A stretch of 26,126 nt of DNA from a virus. Under the pieces are notes generated by a model. That model was not told the DNA's origin. It was given only the letters and a program-made list of their open reading frames with translations, and searched no databases. Shown here one piece after another: positions 7,710-14,399 of the stretch (positions are counted from its first letter, which is position 1; the number at the start of each line of letters is the position of its first letter). Position numbers and translations under genes: made by a program. The stretch lies in the IMG/VR virus record IMGVR_UViG_3300024518_003558, positions 1 to 26,126 of that record, one strand, 5' to 3'.

Positions 7710-9279
7710 ATATGTAGCCGATCCACCATTAGGTGATAATGGGAATCCCGGTACTCTCGCAGAACCTTATGATGATGTGGATAAGGCAGATAGCGTGACT
7801 TCTGCCGGCGAAACAATCTATCTTGTTGATGGTGTTTACACGGCTTCCGCCGATTCAGGCGACGTAGCGTTGCGCGATGCTAAGACGCTGCGTGGCGAAA
7901 CCTACCGAGGCGTCACGGTTCTGCCAAATATTGCTGGTCAGGTTGTCCGAGTAGCCGGAGGTAATAGTGGCACTGGCAAGATAATCGGCCTAATCCTGGA
8001 CGGGAACGGTGTCGGCGCTAATGCTGTGAAAACTTTCAGCAATGCAACTGTTCTTGACAGGCTGGTGCTGCAAGGCCTAACGCTGAAAAACTACACCACC
8101 TATGGTGTTTTTGATCAGAGGAGAGAGGGGGCGCTTGAGATGTTGGACTGCGTTTTCCAGGGCGATGTGCAACTGGCTGGTGTGAAGCTAACCACCAGCA
8201 CAGCACTCAGTGCTGCCGGCTCCGCGTTTATAGACAACATCTTGTTTGACGACGTAACGTCGGATACCTCGATGGAGGCACTGATTGAGCTACAGCAAGA
8301 AGCCACCGGGGCGGAAGCATACAACGTCTATGTTTCTAATGTGCGGGGCAAATTGACTTCAACAGATACAGGTAGTTACTACGCAATCTCAGTAGATGGC
8401 GCTGACCAGGCTCACGTTTCAGGCGTCGATCTCGAAATGGATATAGAGAACGCAAGTGCGTCGAGCTATTCGGTATGGATCCGAGGCTCGCAAGCAGCCA
8501 CCTTAATTGCTAACGCTTCTATCTCCAGGTGCAAAATAACTTGCAATTCGCCCGTAGGCTACTCCCTGGCGCTCGGTGAATCTGGGAATCCATCATATAT
8601 TACGAATGCAGAGATGCACGGAAATGTCGTGAAGGGCGCAACTTATGGGTCAGCGACTCCTCACGGAATTTTGATGGGGGAAGACCTGGCCGGCGACTGT
8701 GACGGCAACTTAGTGAAGAATAAGTACGCAAGCATCCTGCTTTCAAAAAATACAGGTGGCTTCTGTCGCGGCAACCTGGTACTGGACACTGAAGGCTGTG
8801 CCATCTACATGAAAGGAACCAAATCAGGCACCCCAATCATCGAGAACAACACTATCTCTCAGAGTTCGAAAGTTACTCAGCGTGACCTGGGCCTGCTTGC
8901 GGTAAGGGAGCAAGACGGCAACAATGCCGGCGGAACATTCAGAAACAACGTCGTTATCGTGCAGGACGTTTCAACGATCAGAGCTGTTGCCTCGGTGACT
9001 ACGAGTCAGGTCTGTGCATTCGCAGACAACCTTTACATCTTCCCTGACACGTTTAATCCGACGACTGATCTGTTGTGGGATGCCGGCTCTGGCCTAGTAA
9101 ACTTTGCTGGATGGTTGGGGAACTCAAATGCAGATTTGACTGTTACCGGTGACCGATACGAAACATTCCCGCAAGGAGTGATTGACGTCATGATTGCCAA
9201 TAATGAGGCTGCATTTGATGCGGCCATGAATGAGGTATCGTCAGGCAGTGGGCTGATTCGACCTGTAATTGCTGGCTAG
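7699..9279 (+). CDS. Parallel beta-helix protein, possible second tailspike or depolymerase
   Basis: This is a 526-residue protein. Its N-terminus (KYVADPPLGDNGNPGTLAEP, then GETIYLVDGVYT at about residues 37-48) matches the opening of right-handed beta-helix repeat proteins of the DUF1565/pectate-lyase-like kind. Repeated short Asn, Gly and Val-rich turns follow for most of its length, ending with FDAAMNEVSSGSG. There is no signal peptide and no T7-type attachment domain. It overlaps the Rz1 stop, with GGAG upstream as RBS, and is the last late gene before the convergent operon. It may be a polysaccharide-binding or degrading spike that docks on another virion protein. No catalytic residues could be assigned. 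Confidence 0.6.
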   Translation: MTDKYVADPPLGDNGNPGTLAEPYDDVDKADSVTSAGETIYLVDGVYTASADSGDVALRDAKTLRGETYRGVTVLPNIAGQVVRVAGGNSGTGKIIGLILDGNGVGANAVKTFSNATVLDRLVLQGLTLKNYTTYGVFDQRREGALEMLDCVFQGDVQLAGVKLTTSTALSAAGSAFIDNILFDDVTSDTSMEALIELQQEATGAEAYNVYVSNVRGKLTSTDTGSYYAISVDGADQAHVSGVDLEMDIENASASSYSVWIRGSQAATLIANASISRCKITCNSPVGYSLALGESGNPSYITNAEMHGNVVKGATYGSATPHGILMGEDLAGDCDGNLVKNKYASILLSKNTGGFCRGNLVLDTEGCAIYMKGTKSGTPIIENNTISQSSKVTQRDLGLLAVREQDGNNAGGTFRNNVVIVQDVSTIRAVASVTTSQVCAFADNLYIFPDTFNPTTDLLWDAGSGLVNFAGWLGNSNADLTVTGDRYETFPQGVIDVMIANNEAAFDAAMNEVSSGSGLIRPVIAG

Positions 9280-9281
9280 TT

Positions 9282-9611
9282 TCAGAACAGTTCCTGCTGA
9301 CCGACAGACACCGGGCACATCCACAAGTGCTGCGGCTTTTTGTACTTGCCCTGGCGCATCTCATCCAGCTTAAGGATCTTATTGTGTCTCATCAGCGTAT
9401 TTAGCGCCCTGCCGGCAGATGTGATCGGTGAGTTAGGCAGAACCTGGTCAGAGATGTCGTCCCTGGTGAACTTCTCGCCTGCCCTGGCTTTCATCCACTC
9501 CAGCACCAGACCATCCTGCTTGCTGGCCTTGTTCTTACTGTCGCGGAGTTCAGCACCAATCAGCCCGGTCGTATTGAAGTACGTCGGGGCTTCGAGAGTA
9601 ACTTTAGCCAT
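9282..9611 (-). CDS. Winged-helix-like small protein
   Basis: This 109-residue protein is the last gene of the leftward operon and ends two bases from the stop of the convergent beta-helix gene. Residues about 34-95 (LVLEWMKARAGEKFTRDDIS, then TSAGRALNTLMRHNKILKLDE) look like a winged-helix fold with a recognition helix around SAGRALNTLMRHNKI. The tail, KYKKPQHLW, would be the wing. It has a strong RBS, GGAGGAG, four bases from the ATG. A DNA-binding role is likely, but the target is unknown and no named family is recognised. Confidence 0.6.
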   Translation of the reverse strand: MAKVTLEAPTYFNTTGLIGAELRDSKNKASKQDGLVLEWMKARAGEKFTRDDISDQVLPNSPITSAGRALNTLMRHNKILKLDEMRQGKYKKPQHLWMCPVSVGQQELF

Positions 9612-9957
9612 TGATCTCCTCCAATGCGTTTCTGTTGACCGGGATCTTGTCGATTAAGATTAGCGGCAGCGCCTGGTTTACCCATTCAGGATATGCAATG
9701 ACCTTTCTCCCATCGGCGGAGATCTCGATGCTGCCGGAGCAATATTCGCCACCCACGATACCGTACTGGATTCCCACCGCTATGCGAAAGCGTCCGTCTG
9801 ACTCTCTGTGCGGCTGGCAGGTATATAGAATGCCGTCATTATCTTCTGTGGTGAACCGTCCGTACATGCGTGTATTGAGCCAGTCTGCTTCTTTTAGTGC
9901 AGACACCAGAGCGGCTGTTGTGTGTTTTTCTTTAGTTCTGCTCACTTTTTTCTCCAT
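9604..9957 (-). CDS. Hypothetical protein
   Basis: This 117-residue protein is of unrecognised family. The N-terminus is basic (MEKKVSRTKEKHTTAALV). The rest looks mainly beta, with a glycine-rich central stretch (GIQYGIVGGEYCSGSIEIS). There is no membrane segment and no clear motif. It overlaps the neighbouring genes by 16 and 8 bases, so it is part of the translationally coupled chain. Confidence 0.6.
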   Translation of the reverse strand: MEKKVSRTKEKHTTAALVSALKEADWLNTRMYGRFTTEDNDGILYTCQPHRESDGRFRIAVGIQYGIVGGEYCSGSIEISADGRKVIAYPEWVNQALPLILIDKIPVNRNALEEING

Positions 9958-10181
9958 CTAGCCTGTGCGACTCGCGCCACCAATCGTGGGCAACGTCTGC
10001 TTGATTCGCTGGTCTCCGGCTTTAGCCAGGCAAGTATTGTGTATGCGCTGACATCGTAGTTCTGGCGATCCAATTCAAAAATAAGTTCTCGTGAAAATTG
10101 TACCTGGGTCAGACCACTGTAGCTGCATGCGTTACGCAACGTCTGATTCGACGTGCGACCGTCCATCATCTTCTTATTCAT
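9942..10181 (-). CDS. Cro/C1-type helix-turn-helix protein
   Basis: This is a 79-residue protein if it starts at the ATG that overlaps the upstream stop (ATGAATAA). A longer frame to 10232 would overlap the upstream gene by 59 bases and lacks a good RBS. The segment SGLTQVQFSRELIFELDR, then VSAYTILAWLKPETSESSRR, resembles a Cro/C1-like helix-turn-helix with the usual LTQ-x-x-F first helix. The conserved trp-x-x-pro end is also seen in small phage regulators. It may regulate the early operon or another phage promoter. It is too small to be a complete CI repressor with an oligomerisation domain. Confidence 0.55.
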   Translation of the reverse strand: MNKKMMDGRTSNQTLRNACSYSGLTQVQFSRELIFELDRQNYDVSAYTILAWLKPETSESSRRCPRLVARVAQARWRKK

Positions 10182-10449
10182 CCCATGCCCTACTTCTCTC
10201 ATTGAAGTGCTGACCGTCCCGTTCCTGATCATCGGGCCGTCTTAGGAGATCATGTACTCGGTAAATTCTATCGTCAGATTTAAATACTCCATCCAGGTAC
10301 TCGATCAGGTACTTCGCGTAGGCGACCAAATACTCGTTGCCATCAAGCGTGTATTGATCCTGGCCTTTCTCGACTGCCTCCTTGTACACAGCCTTGAGTC
10401 GAGCCAGTGACTCTTCTGTGTACACAACTCGTTTTGTTTCGTTAGTCAT
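10174..10449 (-). CDS. Hypothetical small acidic protein
   Basis: This 91-residue soluble protein is of unrecognised family, rich in Asp, Glu, Arg and Tyr. The N-terminal half (ESLARLKAVYKEAVEKGQ) is helical and may form a short coiled coil. It starts within the stop of the preceding gene (ATGA overlap) and overlaps the next one by 8 bases. Expression is therefore coupled with its neighbours. No motif suggests a function. Confidence 0.6.
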   Translation of the reverse strand: MTNETKRVVYTEESLARLKAVYKEAVEKGQDQYTLDGNEYLVAYAKYLIEYLDGVFKSDDRIYRVHDLLRRPDDQERDGQHFNERSRAWDE

Positions 10450-10721
10450 CGTTCTATCCTCTCTTGCATAAGATTGATCGCTTCCTGGATCTGCGTTCGT
10501 GCGCAGTCCAGATCAGGCGATGCGTTTTCAGGGTAGACGATTCCGTACCTGGCATCGCCTTCATCGCGGCCGTAGTCATCGTAGTGCCCTATTCCTTTCG
10601 ATACGTCTGCTTCGGCCTTTGTCTGGTCGTCCATGATCTCACTTGCCAGGGACTCCTCTATCACCTGGAGTTCACCTAGCAAGCGGCTCAGAGTTTCGAT
10701 ATTTGCGCCCTTTTCGTTCAC
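10446..10721 (-). CDS. Hypothetical protein, GTG start
   Basis: This is a 91-residue protein if it starts at the GTG overlapping the upstream stop (GTGA), with AGGGGC about 5 bases before it. An ATG start at 10757 would add 12 residues and a 40-base overlap, and is less likely. The protein is helical at both ends (NIETLSRLLGELQVIEESLA and DCARTQIQEAINLMQER), with an acidic Tyr-rich centre (HYDDYGRDEGDARYG). Two paired helices could form a dimerising coiled coil. The family is not recognised. Confidence 0.55.
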   Translation of the reverse strand: MNEKGANIETLSRLLGELQVIEESLASEIMDDQTKAEADVSKGIGHYDDYGRDEGDARYGIVYPENASPDLDCARTQIQEAINLMQERIER

Positions 10722-11188
10722 GATGTTGCCCCTGACCTGGGCACATCTGCGATCCATTCGTATATTCCGTCGATCTTGTCCTGCTTGTCGACTTGTTCAG
10801 TACGACATGCTAACTGCATCTCCTGGATCGAGGCGAACGGTTGGCTGTGCCAGTGCATGCCGATGATCATGTAGCCAGGTCTGTGCAGACTTCCGCCTGG
10901 AAGGATGAATGTGGCATGCACGACATGCACGTCTTCAGCTTCATACATGCAGTTGGCCTTGCTTCCCATTTTCGTCGGCAACGGATCTAGGAACATCACC
11001 TCACGAGATCTGGATTGTTTCTCCACTTGGTATCGGCTGTCAGCCAAAAGCTGTACCGCATAGTGGAGCCTGACCGCTGTGCCTTCCGAGCACTCGTTGG
11101 TGCGGATCACTGGCTTTACGTCTGCTTGCCTGGCGAGAGGCTCCAGGATCTCAAGGGCCGCGTTTATTTTGTTGACTGTATCATTCAT
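10718..11188 (-). CDS. Hypothetical protein
   Basis: This is a 156-residue protein if it begins at the ATG with AGGTG about 5 bases upstream. An ATG at 11209, just after the previous stop and with GGAG upstream, is an alternative that adds seven residues. The N-terminal half is helical (NKINAALEILEPLARQ). The middle has beta-like segments (DVHVVHATFILPGGSLHR and GYMIIGMHWHSQPF) with several histidines. There is no membrane segment. The family is unknown. Confidence 0.55.
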   Translation of the reverse strand: MNDTVNKINAALEILEPLARQADVKPVIRTNECSEGTAVRLHYAVQLLADSRYQVEKQSRSREVMFLDPLPTKMGSKANCMYEAEDVHVVHATFILPGGSLHRPGYMIIGMHWHSQPFASIQEMQLACRTEQVDKQDKIDGIYEWIADVPRSGATS

Positions 11189-11211
11189 GTTTTCACCTAA
11201 TGGTGTCATGG

Positions 11212-11523
11212 TTATTTACTCCTGCCCATAGCGTCTGCCAGCGTGCCTTTATAGCTTCTATCGCGCTCAATTTTCATGCCGAACGCACCACGAACTGCTT
11301 GCAATTCATTTAAATCGACATAACCCAATTCTTGAAAACCAAGACCCAAATCACATAAGCCGAAGGCTTCGCCGGTTTCAAAATTGGCCTCAGTTATGAA
11401 CCAAGTACCCGCGCCATCAGGTGTGAATAGCTTAAATGCTACCTTCACCTGCTCCGGCGCAAGCGTAGCCGTAGTTCTGAGTGCTGGTGTGTTTTCTTTG
11501 ATTTTCTTTGTGAAAAGTTTCAT
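11212..11523 (-). CDS. DUF2958-like protein
   Basis: This 103-residue protein starts at the ATG overlapping the upstream stop (TAATG). The core matches the DUF2958 pattern: FKLFTPDGAGTWFITE, then AFGLCDLGLGFQELGYVDL, then the end motif MKIERD. DUF2958 proteins are small, of unknown biochemical role, and common in mobile elements and phages. It lies downstream of the DUF6011-like gene. I assign the family from the motif order alone. Confidence 0.7.
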   Translation of the reverse strand: MKLFTKKIKENTPALRTTATLAPEQVKVAFKLFTPDGAGTWFITEANFETGEAFGLCDLGLGFQELGYVDLNELQAVRGAFGMKIERDRSYKGTLADAMGRSK

Positions 11524-12107
11524 TACATTCCCCACTTGGTTGCGCAGACCGGGCCGATGCCGGCTTCGATGCTCTTCTGATCCGTGAGTTCACGGCCGCA
11601 GCACGAGCAGTTGCCGGTCTCGATGCCGTACTGGCGAGCCAGGGCTGGCAGATCGGCGTTAGCCAGGGCTTCGAGTTTCGTGCCGTCGACTTCAATGTCG
11701 AACTCTCTGTTGGGGTGGAAGTTTCCTTCCGTCGAGATCTTGCCCAGGTACTGGCCGTCCTCACGCACGACGTAGTACCAGCCGGCGTTCATGCCTTTGT
11801 TAGGCGCCATGCTGAACGTGAAGGCTGGCAGGCGCAGCTTCGGCTTCTTCAGGCCAGAGTCCCTGGCGTGCGCGAACGCTGTTAGGACGCTGCCCAGGTA
11901 GATGGGCTTCTGAGATGGTTTTGACGCTGCGTTCTTCAGTGCGTTCATCATGTTTTCTGTGAGCGGGGTGCTTCCTTTGTTTATCTTGGATCTCATGTTG
12001 ATAGCGAATCTGCTCCACGATGCGTTCTCCAGGATCCAGGCGGCCTCTTCAGGGTGATGCTCCGCGAAGAACCGGAAGTTCTGCGATTGTTCGTTTAGTT
12101 CAGTCAT
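11523..12107 (-). CDS. DUF6011-like zinc-binding protein
   Basis: This is a 194-residue protein if it starts at the ATG preceded by GCCGAGGAGGC with good spacing. The longest frame reaches 12185 but has no RBS there. The C-terminus carries GNCSCCGRELTDQKSIEAG followed by GIGPVCATKWG (cysteines 167, 169, 170 and 188), the signature of DUF6011 proteins, with a small zinc-binding knuckle. The central region (APNKGMNAGWYYVVREDGQY) is beta-rich. Such genes are frequent in phage early regions. The role is unknown, possibly nucleic-acid binding. Confidence 0.7.
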   Translation of the reverse strand: MTELNEQSQNFRFFAEHHPEEAAWILENASWSRFAINMRSKINKGSTPLTENMMNALKNAASKPSQKPIYLGSVLTAFAHARDSGLKKPKLRLPAFTFSMAPNKGMNAGWYYVVREDGQYLGKISTEGNFHPNREFDIEVDGTKLEALANADLPALARQYGIETGNCSCCGRELTDQKSIEAGIGPVCATKWGM

Positions 12108-12285
12108 TACGATGCCTCCTCGGCGCATGATCTGCGACCAGCTTGTTCCACTGCTCGTACATCGCTTCTCGATCTCCACCTTCATAGGCGAACCAGCTAT
12201 CGAAGTTTATCGGCATGCCACAGCTATGGCACAAGCCCTGGTTGTCTTCGTAGTGGTAGTCGTACTGTCCTGGGCACTCGCTCAT
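12100..12285 (-). CDS. Small Cys-rich protein
   Basis: This 61-residue protein begins MSECPGQYDYHYEDNQ. Two ATGs are adjacent (12288 and 12285); the second has the better distance to the GCCGAGGAGGC RBS at 12290-12300. Cysteines at C4, C19 and C22 (CHSC) with nearby histidines suggest a small zinc-binding fold. The C-terminus is basic. It lies just after an intrinsic terminator and overlaps the next gene by 8 bases, supplying that gene's RBS from its own last codons. Confidence 0.6.
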   Translation of the reverse strand: MSECPGQYDYHYEDNQGLCHSCGMPINFDSWFAYEGGDREAMYEQWNKLVADHAPRRHRND

Positions 12286-12307
12286 CATTGCCTCCTCGGC
12301 ACATTGT

Positions 12308-12358
12308 AAAAAGAAAGCCGCCCCTTGATAACGCCAAAAATTGCACCGTAGGGGCGGC
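12308..12358 (-). terminator. Intrinsic terminator inside the leftward operon
   Basis: A perfect 8-bp stem (GCCGCCCC at 12317-12324 and GGGGCGGC at 12351-12358) encloses a 26-base loop. Read leftward, it is followed at once by TTTCTTTTT. It lies between the 48-codon gene and the 61-codon gene. The long loop makes it weaker than a compact terminator, so it may act as an attenuator. Confidence 0.6.
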
Positions 12359-12372
12359 GAGTTTAACTACTC

Positions 12373-12519
12373 TTAAAAGGTTAGGTACTTCATTAAGGCA
12401 TCAGGCAGCCTGTCAGGGTCGCGTTTAGGATTCTTTTTAGATTCCTTTTTGCGATCCTTCATAGCTCCGCCTTTGCGGAGTATGTCTGGTGGTGCCGGTT
12501 GTTTCTGTTTCATTTTCAT
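12373..12519 (-). CDS. Small basic protein (48 aa)
   Basis: The translation begins MKMKQKQPAPPDILRKGG and ends with DALMKYLTF. It has about 15 Lys or Arg residues in 48. The ATG overlaps the stop of the 95-residue gene (ATGA) and has GCCGAGGAGGC (12526-12536) as RBS with 7-base spacing, which strongly supports expression. The protein is proline-rich at the start and has a lysine-rich middle (KDRKKESKKNPKRD). It may bind nucleic acid. The family is unknown. An intrinsic terminator follows. Confidence 0.6.
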   Translation of the reverse strand: MKMKQKQPAPPDILRKGGAMKDRKKESKKNPKRDPDRLPDALMKYLTF

Positions 12520-12803
12520 GATCCTGCCTCCTCGGCGATCTCGTTGACGAACTTCCGGCCGGCCTTAGTCATTCCCATGCGGCTCTTAGAGCCGAGTCGG
12601 CGGAACTTGTTGACTGCCAGGGCCAGGCGATAAGGCTTGCCGTTCCTGGTCAGGTCTCTCATGTGCCTGGCTTCACTGCCAGGAACTGTTCGGGCATGTA
12701 GCGGGTAGCTGATGGTCATGACTCGCAGGTTTCCGCTGCGGAGTTCTTTGACCAGGGCGACCATGATGCCGGCGTCGGTGTGATAGATGACTACGCGAAC
12801 CAT
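12516..12803 (-). CDS. Hypothetical basic protein
   Basis: This 95-residue protein begins MVRVVIYHTDAGIMVALVKE. It is beta-like in the N-terminal half and basic in the C-terminal half (NKFRRLGSKSRMGMTKAGRK). Its ATG overlaps the stop of the 46-codon gene upstream (TAATG), and its stop overlaps the next start (ATGA). It probably binds nucleic acid or works with a partner. No family is recognised. Confidence 0.6.
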   Translation of the reverse strand: MVRVVIYHTDAGIMVALVKELRSGNLRVMTISYPLHARTVPGSEARHMRDLTRNGKPYRLALAVNKFRRLGSKSRMGMTKAGRKFVNEIAEEAGS

Positions 12804-12943
12804 TAGTAGCCTCCCGTATATTCGATGACGTAGACACCATTCTTAGTGAACGTGTTGTCGACTGCTTCGAACGTGAGACCTTCGCGAACAGCAGCCGCGA
12901 TCGCTGCGTGCCAGTCCTTCGCTTCTCTGAATGTTGCTTTCAT
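12803..12943 (-). CDS. Small protein (46 aa)
   Basis: The translation begins MKATFREAKDWHAAIAAAVR and ends EYTGGY. It has a strong RBS, CTTGAGGAGGC (within 12949-12960), 6 bases from the ATG. Its stop overlaps the next ATG (TAATG). It is the first gene after the internal leftward promoter. An N-terminal helix is followed by a beta hairpin-like segment (LTFEAVDNTFTKNGVYVIEY). The function is unknown. Confidence 0.6.
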   Translation of the reverse strand: MKATFREAKDWHAAIAAAVREGLTFEAVDNTFTKNGVYVIEYTGGY

Positions 12944-12990
12944 GTGTTGCCTCCTCAAGCAAAGGGTTAGGATGTCCAACCCATGAGCGA

Positions 12991-13019
12991 ATCTTAGGGT
13001 ACTTTGTACCTAATGTCAA
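12991..13019 (-). promoter_or_regulatory. Internal leftward sigma70 promoter with operator-like palindrome
   Basis: Read leftward, the -35 is a perfect TTGACA (13014-13019), the spacer is 17 bases and the -10 is TAAGAT (12991-12996), placing the start of transcription near 12984. The spacer is largely a perfect palindrome, GGTAC-AAA-GTACC (12998-13010), in the wider frame TTAGG...CCTAA. A protein bound there would block RNA polymerase. The 9-mer TTAGGTACA also occurs in the spacer of the promoter at 16828-16856. Confidence 0.65.
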
Positions 13020-13036
13020 CAGCCATAAAACCCTTA

Positions 13037-13336
13037 CTAATCACAGGTTTCAAGACATTCTTGTACCCTGGCTTTAACCTGTTCAATCAAATCTTGGGGG
13101 GGGTCTTCCTGGTTGAGCAGATCTAGTGTTGACATTAGTTGGTCGTAAATCTGTTCGAATGTCATATCCATTTGTTGCCCGAAGTCTGCTACTCCGGCTT
13201 TGCATGTTGGACAAAATGCTACAGGGATCATTCCGATGAATCCTCTTATGCCACCTTCTTTTTCGATGTCGAATGGCCCCCTACAAATAGAACATTGATA
13301 AGATGTTGCTTGTACTTCCTGAAATGATTCAGACAT
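13037..13336 (-). CDS. Zinc-ribbon protein
   Basis: This is a 99-residue protein if it starts at MSESFQ. The open frame continues to 13414, but only through the terminator hairpin. Two CxxC pairs (C15/C18 in YQCSICRG and C42/C45 in FCPTCKAG) form a zinc ribbon. The C-terminal half is acidic and helical (FEQIYDQLMSTLDLLNQ). The RBS is modest (CAGGA). It lies between the terminator at 13360-13398 and the promoter at 12991-13019, so it may be transcribed only by read-through. The role is unknown. Confidence 0.6.
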   Translation of the reverse strand: MSESFQEVQATSYQCSICRGPFDIEKEGGIRGFIGMIPVAFCPTCKAGVADFGQQMDMTFEQIYDQLMSTLDLLNQEDPPQDLIEQVKARVQECLETCD

Positions 13337-13359
13337 TTTTTCGTCCTGTTGTTCATTTT

Positions 13360-13398
13360 TAAAAAGACCAGGCGCCGGCGGGATAAACTGGCGCCTGG
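13360..13398 (-). terminator. Strong intrinsic terminator, leftward
   Basis: A perfect 9-bp stem (CCAGGCGCC at 13368-13376 and GGCGCCTGG at 13390-13398) has a 13-base loop. Read leftward, it is followed by TCTTTTT. It ends transcription from the SSB/HTH part of the operon before the zinc-ribbon gene, unless antitermination occurs. Confidence 0.75.
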
Positions 13399-13488
13399 GA
13401 ATCGCAGGCCACAATAGCTGACGAGGTTGCTACTTTTGCGGCCAGGGTTTTTATGCTCTTCTTCTTCTTGTTGTTTTTATTGTTGTTG
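13399..13488. other. Gene-free stretch with polypyrimidine tract
   Basis: No gene is seen here. The plus strand of 13454-13488 is nearly all T, C and G (repeats of CTT then GTT), so the leftward RNA is A-rich and unstructured just after the HTH gene stop. An imperfect inverted repeat (13407-13417 with 13433-13443, 9 of 11 paired) lies between it and the terminator. The unstructured A-rich RNA could be a loading site for a host factor (inference). Confidence 0.35.
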
Positions 13489-13875
13489 TTATTTTTTTAT
13501 TTCTTGCATCGCTCTCGACAGTGCATCTTTCCCTTGTAGAACCCTGCCTACAGATGACAGCGACAAACCAGTGTGTGCCCCAATTTTTCTGTAAGTCCAG
13601 TGAGGGTTTACTCTCTTCAGTCGTTTCACCTCACTGCGGCGTGCCCTGGTAACAGAAACACGATCCTTTCTGCGACCTGTGCTTGTGCTGACGCCTTTGC
13701 CGTTACTATTTACACGCGTAACTTTCTTGACCGCTACATTTTCGGTTGTGAGCTTGTAGCCGATACCGCTTTCCTTACAAAAGTCTGATACCAATGATCC
13801 GGCCGTGAAACCATCCACCTCTATTACGAATGTGAATTGTGGGCTTACTATATTGCTTGTGTTGTCTTGTGACAT
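13489..13875 (-). CDS. Helix-turn-helix protein
   Basis: This 128-residue protein has a C-terminal helix-turn-helix: WTYRKIGAHTGLSLSSVGR, then VLQGK (about residues 93-117), like the HTH of resolvases and small phage regulators. The middle is very basic (TGRRKDRVSVTRARRSEVKR). The N-terminal 45 residues (QFTFVIEVDGFTAGSLVSD) are a separate, beta-like part. It has a strong RBS, GCCGAGGAGGC (13881-13891). It is probably a DNA-binding regulator of the phage. It follows SSB in the operon. Confidence 0.65.
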   Translation of the reverse strand: MSQDNTSNIVSPQFTFVIEVDGFTAGSLVSDFCKESGIGYKLTTENVAVKKVTRVNSNGKGVSTSTGRRKDRVSVTRARRSEVKRLKRVNPHWTYRKIGAHTGLSLSSVGRVLQGKDALSRAMQEIKK

Positions 13876-13904
13876 TTTTAGCCTCCTCGGCTGTTTATTT
13901 AAAA

Positions 13905-14351
13905 TTAAAACGGAATATCGTCTTCAAATTCGGCCTGGGGAGCCTCTTTACTCGGATGATTCGGCGCCTGGTGTCCGGCATGATGTTCTGCCGGGTTACC
14001 CTGGGCCTGGTTACCACCTCGAGATCCGAGCATCAGCATGTCACGACCCTCGATCTCGGTCGTGTAGCGATCGTTGCCGCTCTTGTCTTGCCACTTCCTG
14101 GTTTTCAGCTTGCCTTCTATCATGACCAGGGAACCCTTCTTCAGGTATTGGCCGGCGACTTCTGCAACACGACGGAACAGCACGACACGGTGCCACTCAG
14201 TTCGCTCTTTCTGCTCTCCGCTTTGCTTGTCCTTCCAGGCCTCGCTCGTTGCGACAGACAGGTTACACACAGCGTCTCCGCTGGGCATGTATTTCAGTTC
14301 TGGATCCTGGCCCAGGTGACCGATGATTTGTGCTTTGTTTAGACTTGGCAT
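13905..14351 (-). CDS. ssb: Single-stranded DNA-binding protein
   Basis: This 148-residue protein has an OB-fold typical of bacterial [20 protein letters not shown] at the start, then [20 protein letters not shown] and [15 protein letters not shown] Gly, Gln and His-rich linker leads to an acidic tip ending DDIPF, which recruits host partner proteins. It coats single-stranded DNA in replication and in Bet-mediated annealing. It lies in the exonuclease-Bet-SSB module. The RBS AGGAG has good spacing, and a UUCG-capped hairpin lies upstream in the leader. Confidence 0.95.
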   Translation of the reverse strand: MPSLNKAQIIGHLGQDPELKYMPSGDAVCNLSVATSEAWKDKQSGEQKERTEWHRVVLFRRVAEVAGQYLKKGSLVMIEGKLKTRKWQDKSGNDRYTTEIEGRDMLMLGSRGGNQAQGNPAEHHAGHQAPNHPSKEAPQAEFEDDIPF

Positions 14352-14370
14352 TTATTTCTCCTAAAGGCGC

Positions 14371-14388
14371 CCCTGGCCGAAGCCAGGG
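14371..14388 (-). promoter_or_regulatory. UUCG tetraloop hairpin in the ssb leader
   Basis: In the leftward RNA a perfect 7-bp stem (CCCTGGC pairing with GCCAGGG) is closed by the exceptionally stable C(UUCG)G loop. It sits between the upstream gene stop (14400) and the ssb RBS (14358-14362). No U-run follows, so it is not a classical terminator. It may stabilise the 3' end of the upstream message or limit ribosome or nuclease movement. Confidence 0.55.
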
Positions 14389-14399
14389 TCACATTGTTG

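Noticed and set aside
13407-13443. Imperfect inverted repeat beside the terminator
   Set aside because: Only 9 of 11 bases pair and no U-run follows; it may be chance in a GC-rich patch.
13839-14342. Long open frame on the plus strand opposite ssb
   Set aside because: It lies antisense to the clearly recognised SSB gene, has no RBS and shows no protein-like composition.
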